Source: Clostridia bacterium (GTDB lineage: Bacteria; Bacillota; Clostridia; TANB77; CAG-508). From it: a DNA stretch of 64,000 nt. Positions 27,785-36,194 of this stretch are shown piece by piece. Position 1 is the first letter of the stretch; every line of letters begins with the position of its first letter. The position numbers were made by a program, and so were the translations under genes. The DNA is taken from contig JAFWHH010000008.1 of the NCBI GenBank assembly GCA_017512025.1, positions 186,001-250,000 of the forward strand. The letters run 5' to 3'. The notes under the pieces were generated by a model. It was not told the DNA's origin. It did not search any database and saw nothing but the letters and a program-made list of their open reading frames with translations.

Positions 27785-30091
27785 ATGTTATGTTCGGTTT
27801 GTAAAACCAATGCAGCTGTAATATTTATAAATAGATCCAATGATGCAAGTCAGATGGAAGGTTTGTGTTATGAATGTGCAAAGAAAAAAGGAATTAATCC
27901 TTTAGATGCTCTTGCTAAGCAAGCTAACCTATCTGAAAGTGACATTGAAAACATGTCTAAACAATTTGAATCTATGTTTAATGATATCTCAGAAAACCCA
28001 GACTTAGCTCCAGATGGTTTGTTAAATGAAGAAGCTGATAATAGCCTTGGATCAATCTTTTCAGGATTGTTTGGAGGTACTTCTGGCATGTCATCTGATA
28101 CAGAACCTGATACAGAAACTGAAACATCTGGTAATGGTTCTACTCAAAAAGTTAAGACTGAGAAAAAAGCTAATACAAAAAAACATAAAGCACTTGATAA
28201 CTTTGGTACAAACTTAACAACAAAAGCTAAGAATAACCAATTAGATATAGTTATAGGTAGAGATAAAGAGCTTGAAAGAGTTATTCAAATTCTTAACAGA
28301 CGTACTAAAAATAATCCATGTCTTATCGGTGAGCCTGGTGTTGGTAAAACAGCTATAGCTCAAGGTTTAGCATTAAAGATAGCTTCTGGAAATGTTCCAG
28401 CTAAATTATTAAACAAAGAAGTATATCTTCTTGATATGACTGCTGTTATTGCTGGCACTCAATTCAGAGGACAATTTGAATCAAGAATGAAAGCAATTAT
28501 CGATGAGTGTAAACAATGTGGAAATATCATTTTAGTAATTGATGAGATTCATAACATTATTGGAGCTGGCGATGCAGAACATTCTATGAATGCAGCAGAT
28601 ATATTAAAACCATCTCTATCTAATGGTGAAATTCAGCTTATTGGTACAACAACATTAAAAGAATATAGAAAATATATAGAAAAAGATTCTGCTCTAGAGA
28701 GAAGATTTCAACAAGTTCTTGTAGAAGAGCCTACTCCAGCCGATGCAGTTAATATTCTAGAAGGCATTAAGAAATATTATGAAGATTTCCACAAAGTAAA
28801 GATTTCTACAGATGTTATTAGGCAAGCCGTTATAATGTCTGAGAAATATATTCATGATAGATTTTTACCTGATAAAGCTATCGACGTTTTAGATGAAGCA
28901 TGCTCTCAAATAAACTTAGATAACAAAGAATTATATGAGCTAGAAGTATTAAAGAATGAGCTTGCTGAAGTTCAATCTGAAAAAGAAGAAGCTGCTCAAG
29001 CTGATTCAACTGAAGATTATCAAAAAGCAGCTGAATTAAAAATGAAAGAATGCAAGCTTCTAGAAGATATTGATAATTTAAGCAAGAAAATGAAAGTTGT
29101 TTCTTTAACGGTACAAGATATAGCAAATGTTATTGAAAGATGGACAAAAATTCCAGTAAATAAAATTACTGAAGAAGAAACACAAAAATTATTAAATCTT
29201 GAAACAAATCTTCATAAGAGAATTGTTGGTCAAGAAGATGCAGTTCAAGCTGTTTCTAGAGCTATTAGACGTAACAGAGCTGGATTACAAACTACAAAAA
29301 GACCACCATCATTTATATTTGTTGGTCCAACTGGTGTTGATAAAACAGAACTTGCAAAATCTTTGGCATATGAAATGTTTGGAGATGAAAATTCAATTAT
29401 CAGAGTTGATATGTCTGAATATATGGAAAGTCATTCAACTTCAAAATTAATTGGATCACCTCCAGGATATGTTGGATACGATGATGCAGGTCAATTAACA
29501 GAGAAAGTTAAAAGAAAACCATACTCTATCATATTACTTGACGAAATTGAAAAAGCTCATCCAGATGTATTTAATATACTTCTTCAAGTACTTGATGATG
29601 GAAGACTTACAGATAGTCAGGGAAATACAGTTAACTTTGAAAATACAATTATTATAATGACATCAAATGTTGGTTCAAATGTAAATACAAATTCAATTGG
29701 ATTTGGAAACGAAACAAGTACAGATTATAGCAAATTACAAGATAGCTTAAAAGAAACATTTAGACCAGAATTTTTAAATAGAGTTGATGAAATCGTTACA
29801 TTCAAAGCATTAACAGAATCACAATTACTTGAAATTGTTGATATGATGCTTGCCAATACAAAGAAAGCTTTAGATGATAAAGATATTAAATTCACAGTAT
29901 CAGATTCATCAAAACAATTCTTACTACAAAAAGGAACCGATTTAAAATACGGAGCTCGTCCTTTAAGAAGAGCTATTCAAAGATATGTAGATGATGAATT
30001 ATCAGAGCTTATTTTAAAAGCAGATTTAAAGAATGGACAAACAGTTGATATTGATTGTAAAGATGATAAATTAATTTTTGATGTTAAATAA
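27785..30091 (+). CDS. ClpE/ClpC-type AAA+ unfoldase with altered second P-loop
   Basis: HSP100 protein that feeds substrates to ClpP. The N-terminal zinc finger (CSVC at residues 3-6, CYEC near 30) is the ClpE type. The first AAA+ module has an intact P-loop (GEPGVGKTAIAQG) and Walker B (VIDEIHNI). A UVR-like middle coiled coil lies near residues 395-425. In the second AAA+ module the P-loop reads GPTGVDKTELA. Residue 519 is Asp (codon GAT at 29339-29341) where Gly is nearly invariant, while the rest of that module is intact (SEYME, GYVGYDDAGQL, RPEFLNRVD). Length and organisation (768 aa) are otherwise normal. The Asp could weaken ATP binding in ring 2 or be a strain-specific mutation or sequencing error. 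Confidence 0.9.
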   Translation: MLCSVCKTNAAVIFINRSNDASQMEGLCYECAKKKGINPLDALAKQANLSESDIENMSKQFESMFNDISENPDLAPDGLLNEEADNSLGSIFSGLFGGTSGMSSDTEPDTETETSGNGSTQKVKTEKKANTKKHKALDNFGTNLTTKAKNNQLDIVIGRDKELERVIQILNRRTKNNPCLIGEPGVGKTAIAQGLALKIASGNVPAKLLNKEVYLLDMTAVIAGTQFRGQFESRMKAIIDECKQCGNIILVIDEIHNIIGAGDAEHSMNAADILKPSLSNGEIQLIGTTTLKEYRKYIEKDSALERRFQQVLVEEPTPADAVNILEGIKKYYEDFHKVKISTDVIRQAVIMSEKYIHDRFLPDKAIDVLDEACSQINLDNKELYELEVLKNELAEVQSEKEEAAQADSTEDYQKAAELKMKECKLLEDIDNLSKKMKVVSLTVQDIANVIERWTKIPVNKITEEETQKLLNLETNLHKRIVGQEDAVQAVSRAIRRNRAGLQTTKRPPSFIFVGPTGVDKTELAKSLAYEMFGDENSIIRVDMSEYMESHSTSKLIGSPPGYVGYDDAGQLTEKVKRKPYSIILLDEIEKAHPDVFNILLQVLDDGRLTDSQGNTVNFENTIIIMTSNVGSNVNTNSIGFGNETSTDYSKLQDSLKETFRPEFLNRVDEIVTFKALTESQLLEIVDMMLANTKKALDDKDIKFTVSDSSKQFLLQKGTDLKYGARPLRRAIQRYVDDELSELILKADLKNGQTVDIDCKDDKLIFDVK

Positions 30092-30108
30092 TATATGGAG
30101 GTTATTAT

Positions 30109-30660
30109 ATGAATAAAAATGTACCAAATATACTTACTATGTTAAGGTTCGTCTTTATTCCCTTTATAGTCATAGCTTTATACTTTAACAATTACATTCT
30201 TGCATTTATACTTTTAACACTTTCAGCCATAACTGATGTGCTTGATGGTTTCATAGCAAGAAAATTTAATTTAATTACTGATTTTGGAAAGTTGATGGAT
30301 CCATTAGCAGACAAAGCTACTCAAATAGTTATACTAGTAGCGCTTGGCTTAAAACATATAGTTCCTTATTGGATTCTATGCATTATTGTACTTAAGGAAA
30401 TTATACTTATCGCGGGATCTGCATTTCTATATGGTAAAGATCTCGTTGTTTCTAGTAAATGGTATGGCAAATTAACTACAGTTGTGTTTTATATTGCTAT
30501 CGTTTCCTCTCTTGTCATTGGATACTTTAAGTTACCTTTTAAGTTCGATACATACTTATACTACGCAGGTGTAGTTCTAGCAATCTTTTCATTGGTAATG
30601 TATCTAAAAACTAACTATTCACACGGATATTTGGAGAATCTAAACAAACCACGTAATTAA
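30109..30660 (+). CDS. pgsA: CDP-diacylglycerol--glycerol-3-phosphate 3-phosphatidyltransferase
   Basis: Membrane enzyme making phosphatidylglycerol phosphate, the first committed step to phosphatidylglycerol and cardiolipin. The CDP-alcohol phosphotransferase motif DVLDGFIAR...DFGKLMDPLADK is complete (DxxDGxxAR-x8-GxxxDxxxD). Several hydrophobic helices follow. 183 aa is normal. It starts 17 nt after the clp gene, with GGAGG upstream, so the two are probably co-transcribed. Confidence 0.95.
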   Translation: MNKNVPNILTMLRFVFIPFIVIALYFNNYILAFILLTLSAITDVLDGFIARKFNLITDFGKLMDPLADKATQIVILVALGLKHIVPYWILCIIVLKEIILIAGSAFLYGKDLVVSSKWYGKLTTVVFYIAIVSSLVIGYFKLPFKFDTYLYYAGVVLAIFSLVMYLKTNYSHGYLENLNKPRN

Positions 30661-30667
30661 TAAATAT

Positions 30668-30697
30668 AAAAGACCTGAAATTTCTTTCAGGTCTTTA
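30668..30697. terminator. Terminator after pgsA
   Basis: Stem AAAGACCTGAAA / TTTCAGGTCTTT with a small loop. It lies between convergent pgsA and the BofC-like gene. Confidence 0.85.
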
Positions 30698-31282
30698 TTC
30701 ATAATCTTCTAGTAAGGCCGAAAGATTTTCTTTTCCTACAATATTAATACCCTGCTCTAACTTTTTAATATCTTCTTCAGATAAATATTTCGTTTCAATT
30801 TCTGTGCTATAAACTAAAGCTTCATTATGATTCTCATCTGTACTGTACACAGTTACAAGTCCATCTATATCCTTTACAACATAGTGTTCATCACATAATC
30901 CACTATTTTCTTTACTTACAACTATTTCCGAATTTGAAAAAGAATCAATGTTCCATCCAAAATAATACTTTTCAACTTGTTTTCGATTCATATTTATAAT
31001 ATCTTCAGGAACAGAAAACTCATTTTCTGTAGTATGACCACACTTTTTATAGTATTGTTTCATTATTATTCTCGCTGTTGGACTGACTGTTTCTTCTTTT
31101 GAAGATGTTTCAACAAGGGCATTTTCCACATGATCTCCACTATTTCCCAATTGTTTTATTACAATACCATTCGAAACAGTTTTCCTTTGATTATATTTAT
31201 ACATACCAATTCCAGTAATACCGGAAAATAAAAGGCAAAAAATAATACTAACATATACAGCTTTTCTATTCTCCATATACAT
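30695..31282 (-). CDS. BofC-like sporulation-associated protein
   Basis: 195-aa protein with an N-terminal membrane anchor (AVYVSIIFCLLFSGITGIGMY) and an extracytoplasmic domain. The closing segment (HYVVKDIDGLVTVYS... through LSEEDIKKLEQGI and LSALLEDYE) has the pattern of the BofC C-terminal domain found in spore-formers. In Bacillus, BofC controls the SpoIVB signalling protease. The match is by pattern only. GGAGG lies 9 nt before the first ATG. Confidence 0.6.
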   Translation of the reverse strand: MYMENRKAVYVSIIFCLLFSGITGIGMYKYNQRKTVSNGIVIKQLGNSGDHVENALVETSSKEETVSPTARIIMKQYYKKCGHTTENEFSVPEDIINMNRKQVEKYYFGWNIDSFSNSEIVVSKENSGLCDEHYVVKDIDGLVTVYSTDENHNEALVYSTEIETKYLSEEDIKKLEQGINIVGKENLSALLEDYE

Positions 31283-31356
31283 CTTCCCTTTCCTCCGTTT
31301 TTATTAGTATTATCAACTTTTTTATATTTATACTTTAATAAAACAAGAAAGCTATA

Positions 31357-33657
31357 TTATTTCTCATGTTTTTTAGTTGTAATTTTTCCATCTTTATTAA
31401 TCTTCATAATAATCTCACCATCATTATCTGTTCTATATAGATTAGCTCTCAGACTCTTGTAACGTTCAATGACCTCATCATTTGGATGTCCAAACTTATT
31501 ATTAATTCCAACTCCAATAAAAATATATTTTGGATTGACTTGCTCTATTAGCTCCTTTGTAGATGATGTTTTCGAACCGTGATGAGCAGATTTTAAGCAA
31601 GTAGATTTAAGAATCTTTTTATTATTCTTATATAAATCTAGTATTTGTTTTTCAGCAATTTCCTCTATGTCACCGGTAAATAGCATCGAAAAATTCATAT
31701 AATTTAGCTTACAGACTATTGAATTGTTATTCAATATATTTTCTTCAATTAATTTTGTAGAGGGCCATAGAAAATCAAAATAAAGATTTTTTTCTATATT
31801 AATTCTTTGACGTACTTTAGCAACAATTACGTTTATCTTTTTGCTCTGTACAAGATTCTTAAATTTTCTATAATTTTCACTATCCTCCCCTTGTTTAGAA
31901 ATTATTATATTCTTAACCTTTATTTTTTCCATTACTGTTAGTATTCCACCAACATGATCTGAATCAAAATGAGAAATAATTATATAATCTATTTTAGTTA
32001 TATGTTTATTTAACAAGAATGGAACCACAATTTTTTCACCAACAGTGTCATTCTTTCCATCTTCACTTCCCCCACCATCTATTAAAATTCTGTGATTGTA
32101 TGGTGTTTCAATTAATGTGCAATCTCCCTGCCCAACATCTATAAAATATATTTTCAAATCTCTATCAAGGTAAACAATAGCATTGCCCACAATTGATACA
32201 CAGATATATATAGAAATAACAATTTTTAATATTTTTTTGCGGTATTTATGTCTTATTATTATATAAACAATCAAATAGTATGTAATAATTGTAAATATTG
32301 TTGGAGTTACCACTTGAATATTAAGAACTGAAAACTTGCTAAATAATTCTGCCAACCATAGTAATAAGCTTGTTAATATCATGACAATTACGGACGTTAT
32401 TTTAAATATAACATCCGGAGCTATATTATTAAAAATACCAAGGAAGCCAAATAAAAATACAACAGGCATTAGAATAGTCATGAAGAAATTTATAATAGAG
32501 CTTGATATAAGAAATGTTAAGGATATTTTGTTATACATCTTTGCAATAATTGGAAAAAGAATAATATTGGCTGCCAGGCCAAGTTTAATTTGATTTTTAA
32601 TATACGTTTTTAATTTACTATTATTGTCTTTAGATTCTTCATACATAGTAATAATTCCAAACGTCCCAGCTGTTGACAATATAAAGCCTGGACTATAAAT
32701 ACAAAATGGATTTTTTATTAGACCTAAAACAATTGAAATAAATAAATTTGATAGACTATTTGATTTTCTATATAAAATTTTAGATAGAAAAAAAAGTGTA
32801 AGCATAATACTTGCTCTACATACTGATTCAGTATTATTCGTTAAATTGCAAAACAAGAATAAAATAATAATTGCCAAAATATAAGATTTACGTTTTCCAA
32901 TAATTTTCTTAAACACAAGTGCGGCATAAGCAACATACACTGTATGCATACCAGAAATAGCAATTATATGTGCAAGTCCAGCCTGTGAAAATATATTTGA
33001 TATATCTTCATCTAGCTCGCTCTTTTCCCCGACAACTAAAGCTAATGTTATACCTGCATTTTTTTCTGGTAAATATCTATTACATGTTAATCTAATATTT
33101 GATCTAATATTATCGATAAACTTAATGAAATAATTTTTTAATGTAAGCTTTTCGCTTTTTACTTCATTTGCCTCTATATTCAAATATATTTCTTTTGAAT
33201 ACATATATTTTTTATAATCAAAGCAACCTTCATTCTTCGTATAAGTGAGCTTTTTAGCCGTTCCAGAAATAGAAACCTTATCCCCAACCTTTAGCTCCTT
33301 ATTCTTTATATATGCTTTAATTTTTGACTCAAAGAATAACTTTCTATCATTTAATTTCTCTATATTAATTGAAACAATTCTCGTATTACCTTTATCAGTT
33401 ATTTGCTCTATATTGCCAATTGCTACAACACTATCCACACTTTCCATATTTTTTATGTGCATAACTAGTAAGTATGATTTTGAGAAAGCAATTATACATA
33501 CAATGCTTACTATAATAATTTTTCTTGTATTCTTCCCAAATAGAAGAAAATTAAAACATAATAATAAAATCAAAAAGAGGATTATATTTTTTAAATATAA
33601 TCCCCCTATTGTTCCTATTATGTAATAAATCGTTATTAAAAACACTTTTTTATTCAC
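31357..33657 (-). CDS. comEC: ComEC/Rec2 DNA-uptake channel protein
   Basis: Polytopic competence protein (766 aa) that forms the channel for single-stranded DNA uptake. The N-terminal part has two membrane helices and an OB-like domain (VSISGTAKKLTYTKNEGCFDYKKY residues in the window's order, about 125-160). The central ComEC core contains GLAHIIAISGMHTVY. Multiple helices precede a C-terminal metallo-beta-lactamase domain with FIDVGQGDCTLI and SHFDSDHVGG. All three domains are intact. Whether the organism is competent cannot be judged here; the gene is widespread in Clostridia. Confidence 0.93.
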   Translation of the reverse strand: MNKKVFLITIYYIIGTIGGLYLKNIILFLILLLCFNFLLFGKNTRKIIIVSIVCIIAFSKSYLLVMHIKNMESVDSVVAIGNIEQITDKGNTRIVSINIEKLNDRKLFFESKIKAYIKNKELKVGDKVSISGTAKKLTYTKNEGCFDYKKYMYSKEIYLNIEANEVKSEKLTLKNYFIKFIDNIRSNIRLTCNRYLPEKNAGITLALVVGEKSELDEDISNIFSQAGLAHIIAISGMHTVYVAYAALVFKKIIGKRKSYILAIIILFLFCNLTNNTESVCRASIMLTLFFLSKILYRKSNSLSNLFISIVLGLIKNPFCIYSPGFILSTAGTFGIITMYEESKDNNSKLKTYIKNQIKLGLAANIILFPIIAKMYNKISLTFLISSSIINFFMTILMPVVFLFGFLGIFNNIAPDVIFKITSVIVMILTSLLLWLAELFSKFSVLNIQVVTPTIFTIITYYLIVYIIIRHKYRKKILKIVISIYICVSIVGNAIVYLDRDLKIYFIDVGQGDCTLIETPYNHRILIDGGGSEDGKNDTVGEKIVVPFLLNKHITKIDYIIISHFDSDHVGGILTVMEKIKVKNIIISKQGEDSENYRKFKNLVQSKKINVIVAKVRQRINIEKNLYFDFLWPSTKLIEENILNNNSIVCKLNYMNFSMLFTGDIEEIAEKQILDLYKNNKKILKSTCLKSAHHGSKTSSTKELIEQVNPKYIFIGVGINNKFGHPNDEVIERYKSLRANLYRTDNDGEIIMKINKDGKITTKKHEK

Positions 33658-33682
33658 AAAGCTCCTTTATAATAACCCCTTA

Positions 33683-35005
33683 TTATAAGATTCTTCTAGC
33701 ACATACATATCTCTTTTGATATGCTGAAGTATCTAATGATGAAATAATTACACCTGTTCTTGAGTTAGAAGCATGTATAAATTGTCCACCACCTATGTAT
33801 AAACCAACGTGACCAATTCTTGAGTTTGATGTATCTCTAAATATTAATACGTCACCAGGCTCTAAATCATCTTTGCTTACATATACACCATCATTAGCTT
33901 GTGTGCTTGATGAACGGCTTAAGTATATACCAAAATGTTTATAAACATATTGTACAAATCCTGAGCAGTCGAATGTATTTGGTCCGTTTGTTCCATATAC
34001 ATAACTATATCCCTCGAATTGTAAAGCATATTCTACAACATCAGATCCGATTGGATTAGATGGTACTGAAGATGAATCTTCTTCATATGATTCTTCCTCA
34101 TCATCATTGCTCTCTTCTACACTATCAGAGCTTCTTGATGTAACCTCTATTTTTTCTGTTGTTAATAAAGATTTAGCAACATAAGCTTTTTCACCATTAA
34201 CTTTAACTATGTACCAAGAATCTGCTTCACCAACAACTTCAACTTCTGTGTTAGTATTTAATACTTTAACAACATCAGAATCTTTTGTTGCCGCATTTCT
34301 TACATTAACTGAAGAACCTTTTACATAGTATGTCTTTGATTCAGAATACATTTTATCATCAGGTAATTTAACTTCTTCTGGTTGCTCTTCAGCTGTTTCT
34401 GTTTCAGCAGCTGCTGTAGCTTCAGTAGATTTTTCAGTTAAAACCCAACCTTCTTTGTTTCCTGATTTAACATATGCCCATGAACCAGCTGTACAAACTA
34501 CAGTATATGTTTCATCAGCAGCAGTATTATTAATTGCAATACTATTTGCTAAAGGCATTGTTTTTAATTCAACTTCTTCACTAAATTTAACTTCCTTTGG
34601 TTGCTCTGGAGCAGCTTGTTCTTCTGCTTTTGGTTCCTCTGTAGGTTGAGCAGCCTCATTATTTTCTTCTGGAGTAGCTTCAGTCTTTTCTTCGGCAGTT
34701 TCGTTAGTTGTTTCATTGTTTATAGTAGCTCCGTCTTGAACTTTTATAAACTCTTTTTTAACATAACCAACTTTACCGTTAGCTTTAACTTTATACCAAT
34801 CTCCATTTTCGCCAAGTATTTCTACTTTGTCGTTTTCATCTAATAAATCTATTATTTCTGATGTAGTGTTTTCTTCTTTTCTAACTCTTAAGTTATCTCC
34901 AACAACAGTACCTGTTGTAGCAAAAACTCTAGAGTTCACACATAAAAATAATACTATAACTATGCCAACAATTATAATCATTGCCAGGCTTTTTTTGTCT
35001 TTCAT
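33683..35005 (-). CDS. Secreted SH3b-NlpC/P60 peptidoglycan endopeptidase
   Basis: 440-aa cell-wall hydrolase. A signal peptide (AMIIIVGIVIVLFLCVNSRVFA) is followed by an SH3b domain (about 32-92) and a Glu/Pro/Ala-rich linker. A second, degenerate SH3b (about 145-190) and a third (about 220-280) come next, then an acidic Ser/Glu linker and a C-terminal NlpC/P60 domain. The catalytic Cys is in FDCSGFVQYVY near residue 347 and the His is in RIGHVGLYIGG, with FIHAS following. Such enzymes cut stem peptides during growth, separation or spore germination. A promoter with TATAAT lies directly upstream. Confidence 0.92.
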   Translation of the reverse strand: MKDKKSLAMIIIVGIVIVLFLCVNSRVFATTGTVVGDNLRVRKEENTTSEIIDLLDENDKVEILGENGDWYKVKANGKVGYVKKEFIKVQDGATINNETTNETAEEKTEATPEENNEAAQPTEEPKAEEQAAPEQPKEVKFSEEVELKTMPLANSIAINNTAADETYTVVCTAGSWAYVKSGNKEGWVLTEKSTEATAAAETETAEEQPEEVKLPDDKMYSESKTYYVKGSSVNVRNAATKDSDVVKVLNTNTEVEVVGEADSWYIVKVNGEKAYVAKSLLTTEKIEVTSRSSDSVEESNDDEEESYEEDSSSVPSNPIGSDVVEYALQFEGYSYVYGTNGPNTFDCSGFVQYVYKHFGIYLSRSSSTQANDGVYVSKDDLEPGDVLIFRDTSNSRIGHVGLYIGGGQFIHASNSRTGVIISSLDTSAYQKRYVCARRIL

Positions 35006-35037
35006 TTTTATTTCTCCTTTAAAACAAAACTGTGACT

Positions 35038-35066
35038 ATTATACTATATTTTACTAAAAAAGTCAA
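35038..35066 (-). promoter_or_regulatory. Promoter of the NlpC/P60 gene
   Basis: Minus strand: TTGACT, 17-nt spacer, TATAAT, 33 nt before the start codon. Confidence 0.75.
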
Positions 35067-35197
35067 TTTTTCCATATTATATGTAAAAATCCACCGTTCT
35101 AACATCTTGTCTAATATGACACAAATTACTACATCTCAATACCCATACGGGGTCTTTTACTTTTGTTTCTTTCTTCAGATATAAATATGATATTTTA

Positions 35198-35228
35198 TAA
35201 AAAAAGACATAGATTTAGCTATGTCTTT
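35198..35228 (-). terminator. Terminator after the HU gene
   Basis: Stem AAGACATAG / CTATGTCTT followed on the minus strand by a run of seven T. Confidence 0.85.
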
Positions 35229-35263
35229 TATATGAATTCATATTTATATATAAATTTCAATTA

Positions 35264-35539
35264 TTATCCGTTAACAGCATCTTTTAATGCTTTACCAGCT
35301 TTGAATACAGGAGCTTTTTTAGCAGCTATCTTCATTTCTTTACCTGTTTGTGGATTTCTTCCTTTTCTTGCAGCTCTTGCTCTAACTTCGAAAGATCCGA
35401 ATCCAACTAATTGAATTTTGTCTCCTTTAGCTAATGTTTCTGCTATTACATCTACTACTGCGTTGATTGATGCTTCAGCACTTTTCTTTGTTTCTCCTGT
35501 TTTAGCAGCTACTGCCGCAATTAAATCAGATTTGTTCAT
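35264..35539 (-). CDS. hup: DNA-binding protein HU
   Basis: 91-aa nucleoid protein that binds and bends DNA as a dimer. The typical [15 protein letters not shown] start, [20 protein letters not shown] arm region and [15 protein letters not shown] end are all present. AGGAGGTAATG lies just upstream of the ATG. It is a single-gene unit with its own terminator. Confidence 0.98.
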   Translation of the reverse strand: MNKSDLIAAVAAKTGETKKSAEASINAVVDVIAETLAKGDKIQLVGFGSFEVRARAARKGRNPQTGKEMKIAAKKAPVFKAGKALKDAVNG

Positions 35540-36176
35540 TATTCATTACCTCCTATTGAATTTTTGATATTATGTACTTTATAATTCCGATTTAACGCGG
35601 ATTTATAAACTACTATAATGATTATTCGCCATATTTATACAAAATCCTTCTTTTTTCCTTTGTTTTTTTGTTATATTATGGATTTTAACGCAGTTTTTAT
35701 ATCCTCAATAACAAAATAAAGTAAAATTTCAAAAAAATGTACTAAATTATAGCGATGAAACTTGATAATATTATAGCTATTTTCTTTATTAATATTCCTA
35801 TCAAAAAAGAAAATCTCTATCTCAAGTTCAACGCCATTATACACGAAGGATTTTATCGTTTCAACAAAAATTTAAAATTTTTTTATTTTATTTTTATTTT
35901 TTTTGGAATTATTACAAAAATTATTGCAAATGCAACAAAATTAACATGTTGAGCGTATATTTAAGACTGATTTCTTTTATTTTTTTTGATTTAACAAGTT
36001 ACTTTTTTGTTGAAATCAATTTGATTTTTTTGTCTAATTTTCGTTTCTAAATATTGTTTTGATAAACTCATTACATATAATAGAAGAAAATTTGCCTATT
36101 TTTATTAACAAATTCTTCCAAAAGGCTTGAATTTTTGCGTGATTTATAAGATAATAAAGGGGTAATAATTTATTTT
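35540..36176. other. Long AT-rich intergenic region, no gene
   Basis: About 640 bases with many T and A runs between divergent hup and the VirD4-like gene. A 65-codon frame at 35755-35952 has no ribosome site and looks like low-complexity translation. Two similar segments (TTTAACGCGGATTTATAA near 35590 and TTTTAACGCAGTTTTTATA near 35683) and the inverted repeat AAATCAA-T-TTGATTT near 36013-36027 are the only structure seen. Confidence 0.5.
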
Positions 36177-36194
36177 TTGAAAGTGGTGAAAATC

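Noticed and set aside
35755..35952. 65-aa open frame in the hup-VirD4 spacer
   Set aside because: Low-complexity Phe/Ile/Lys translation of AT-rich DNA, no ribosome site or similarity; treated as intergenic.
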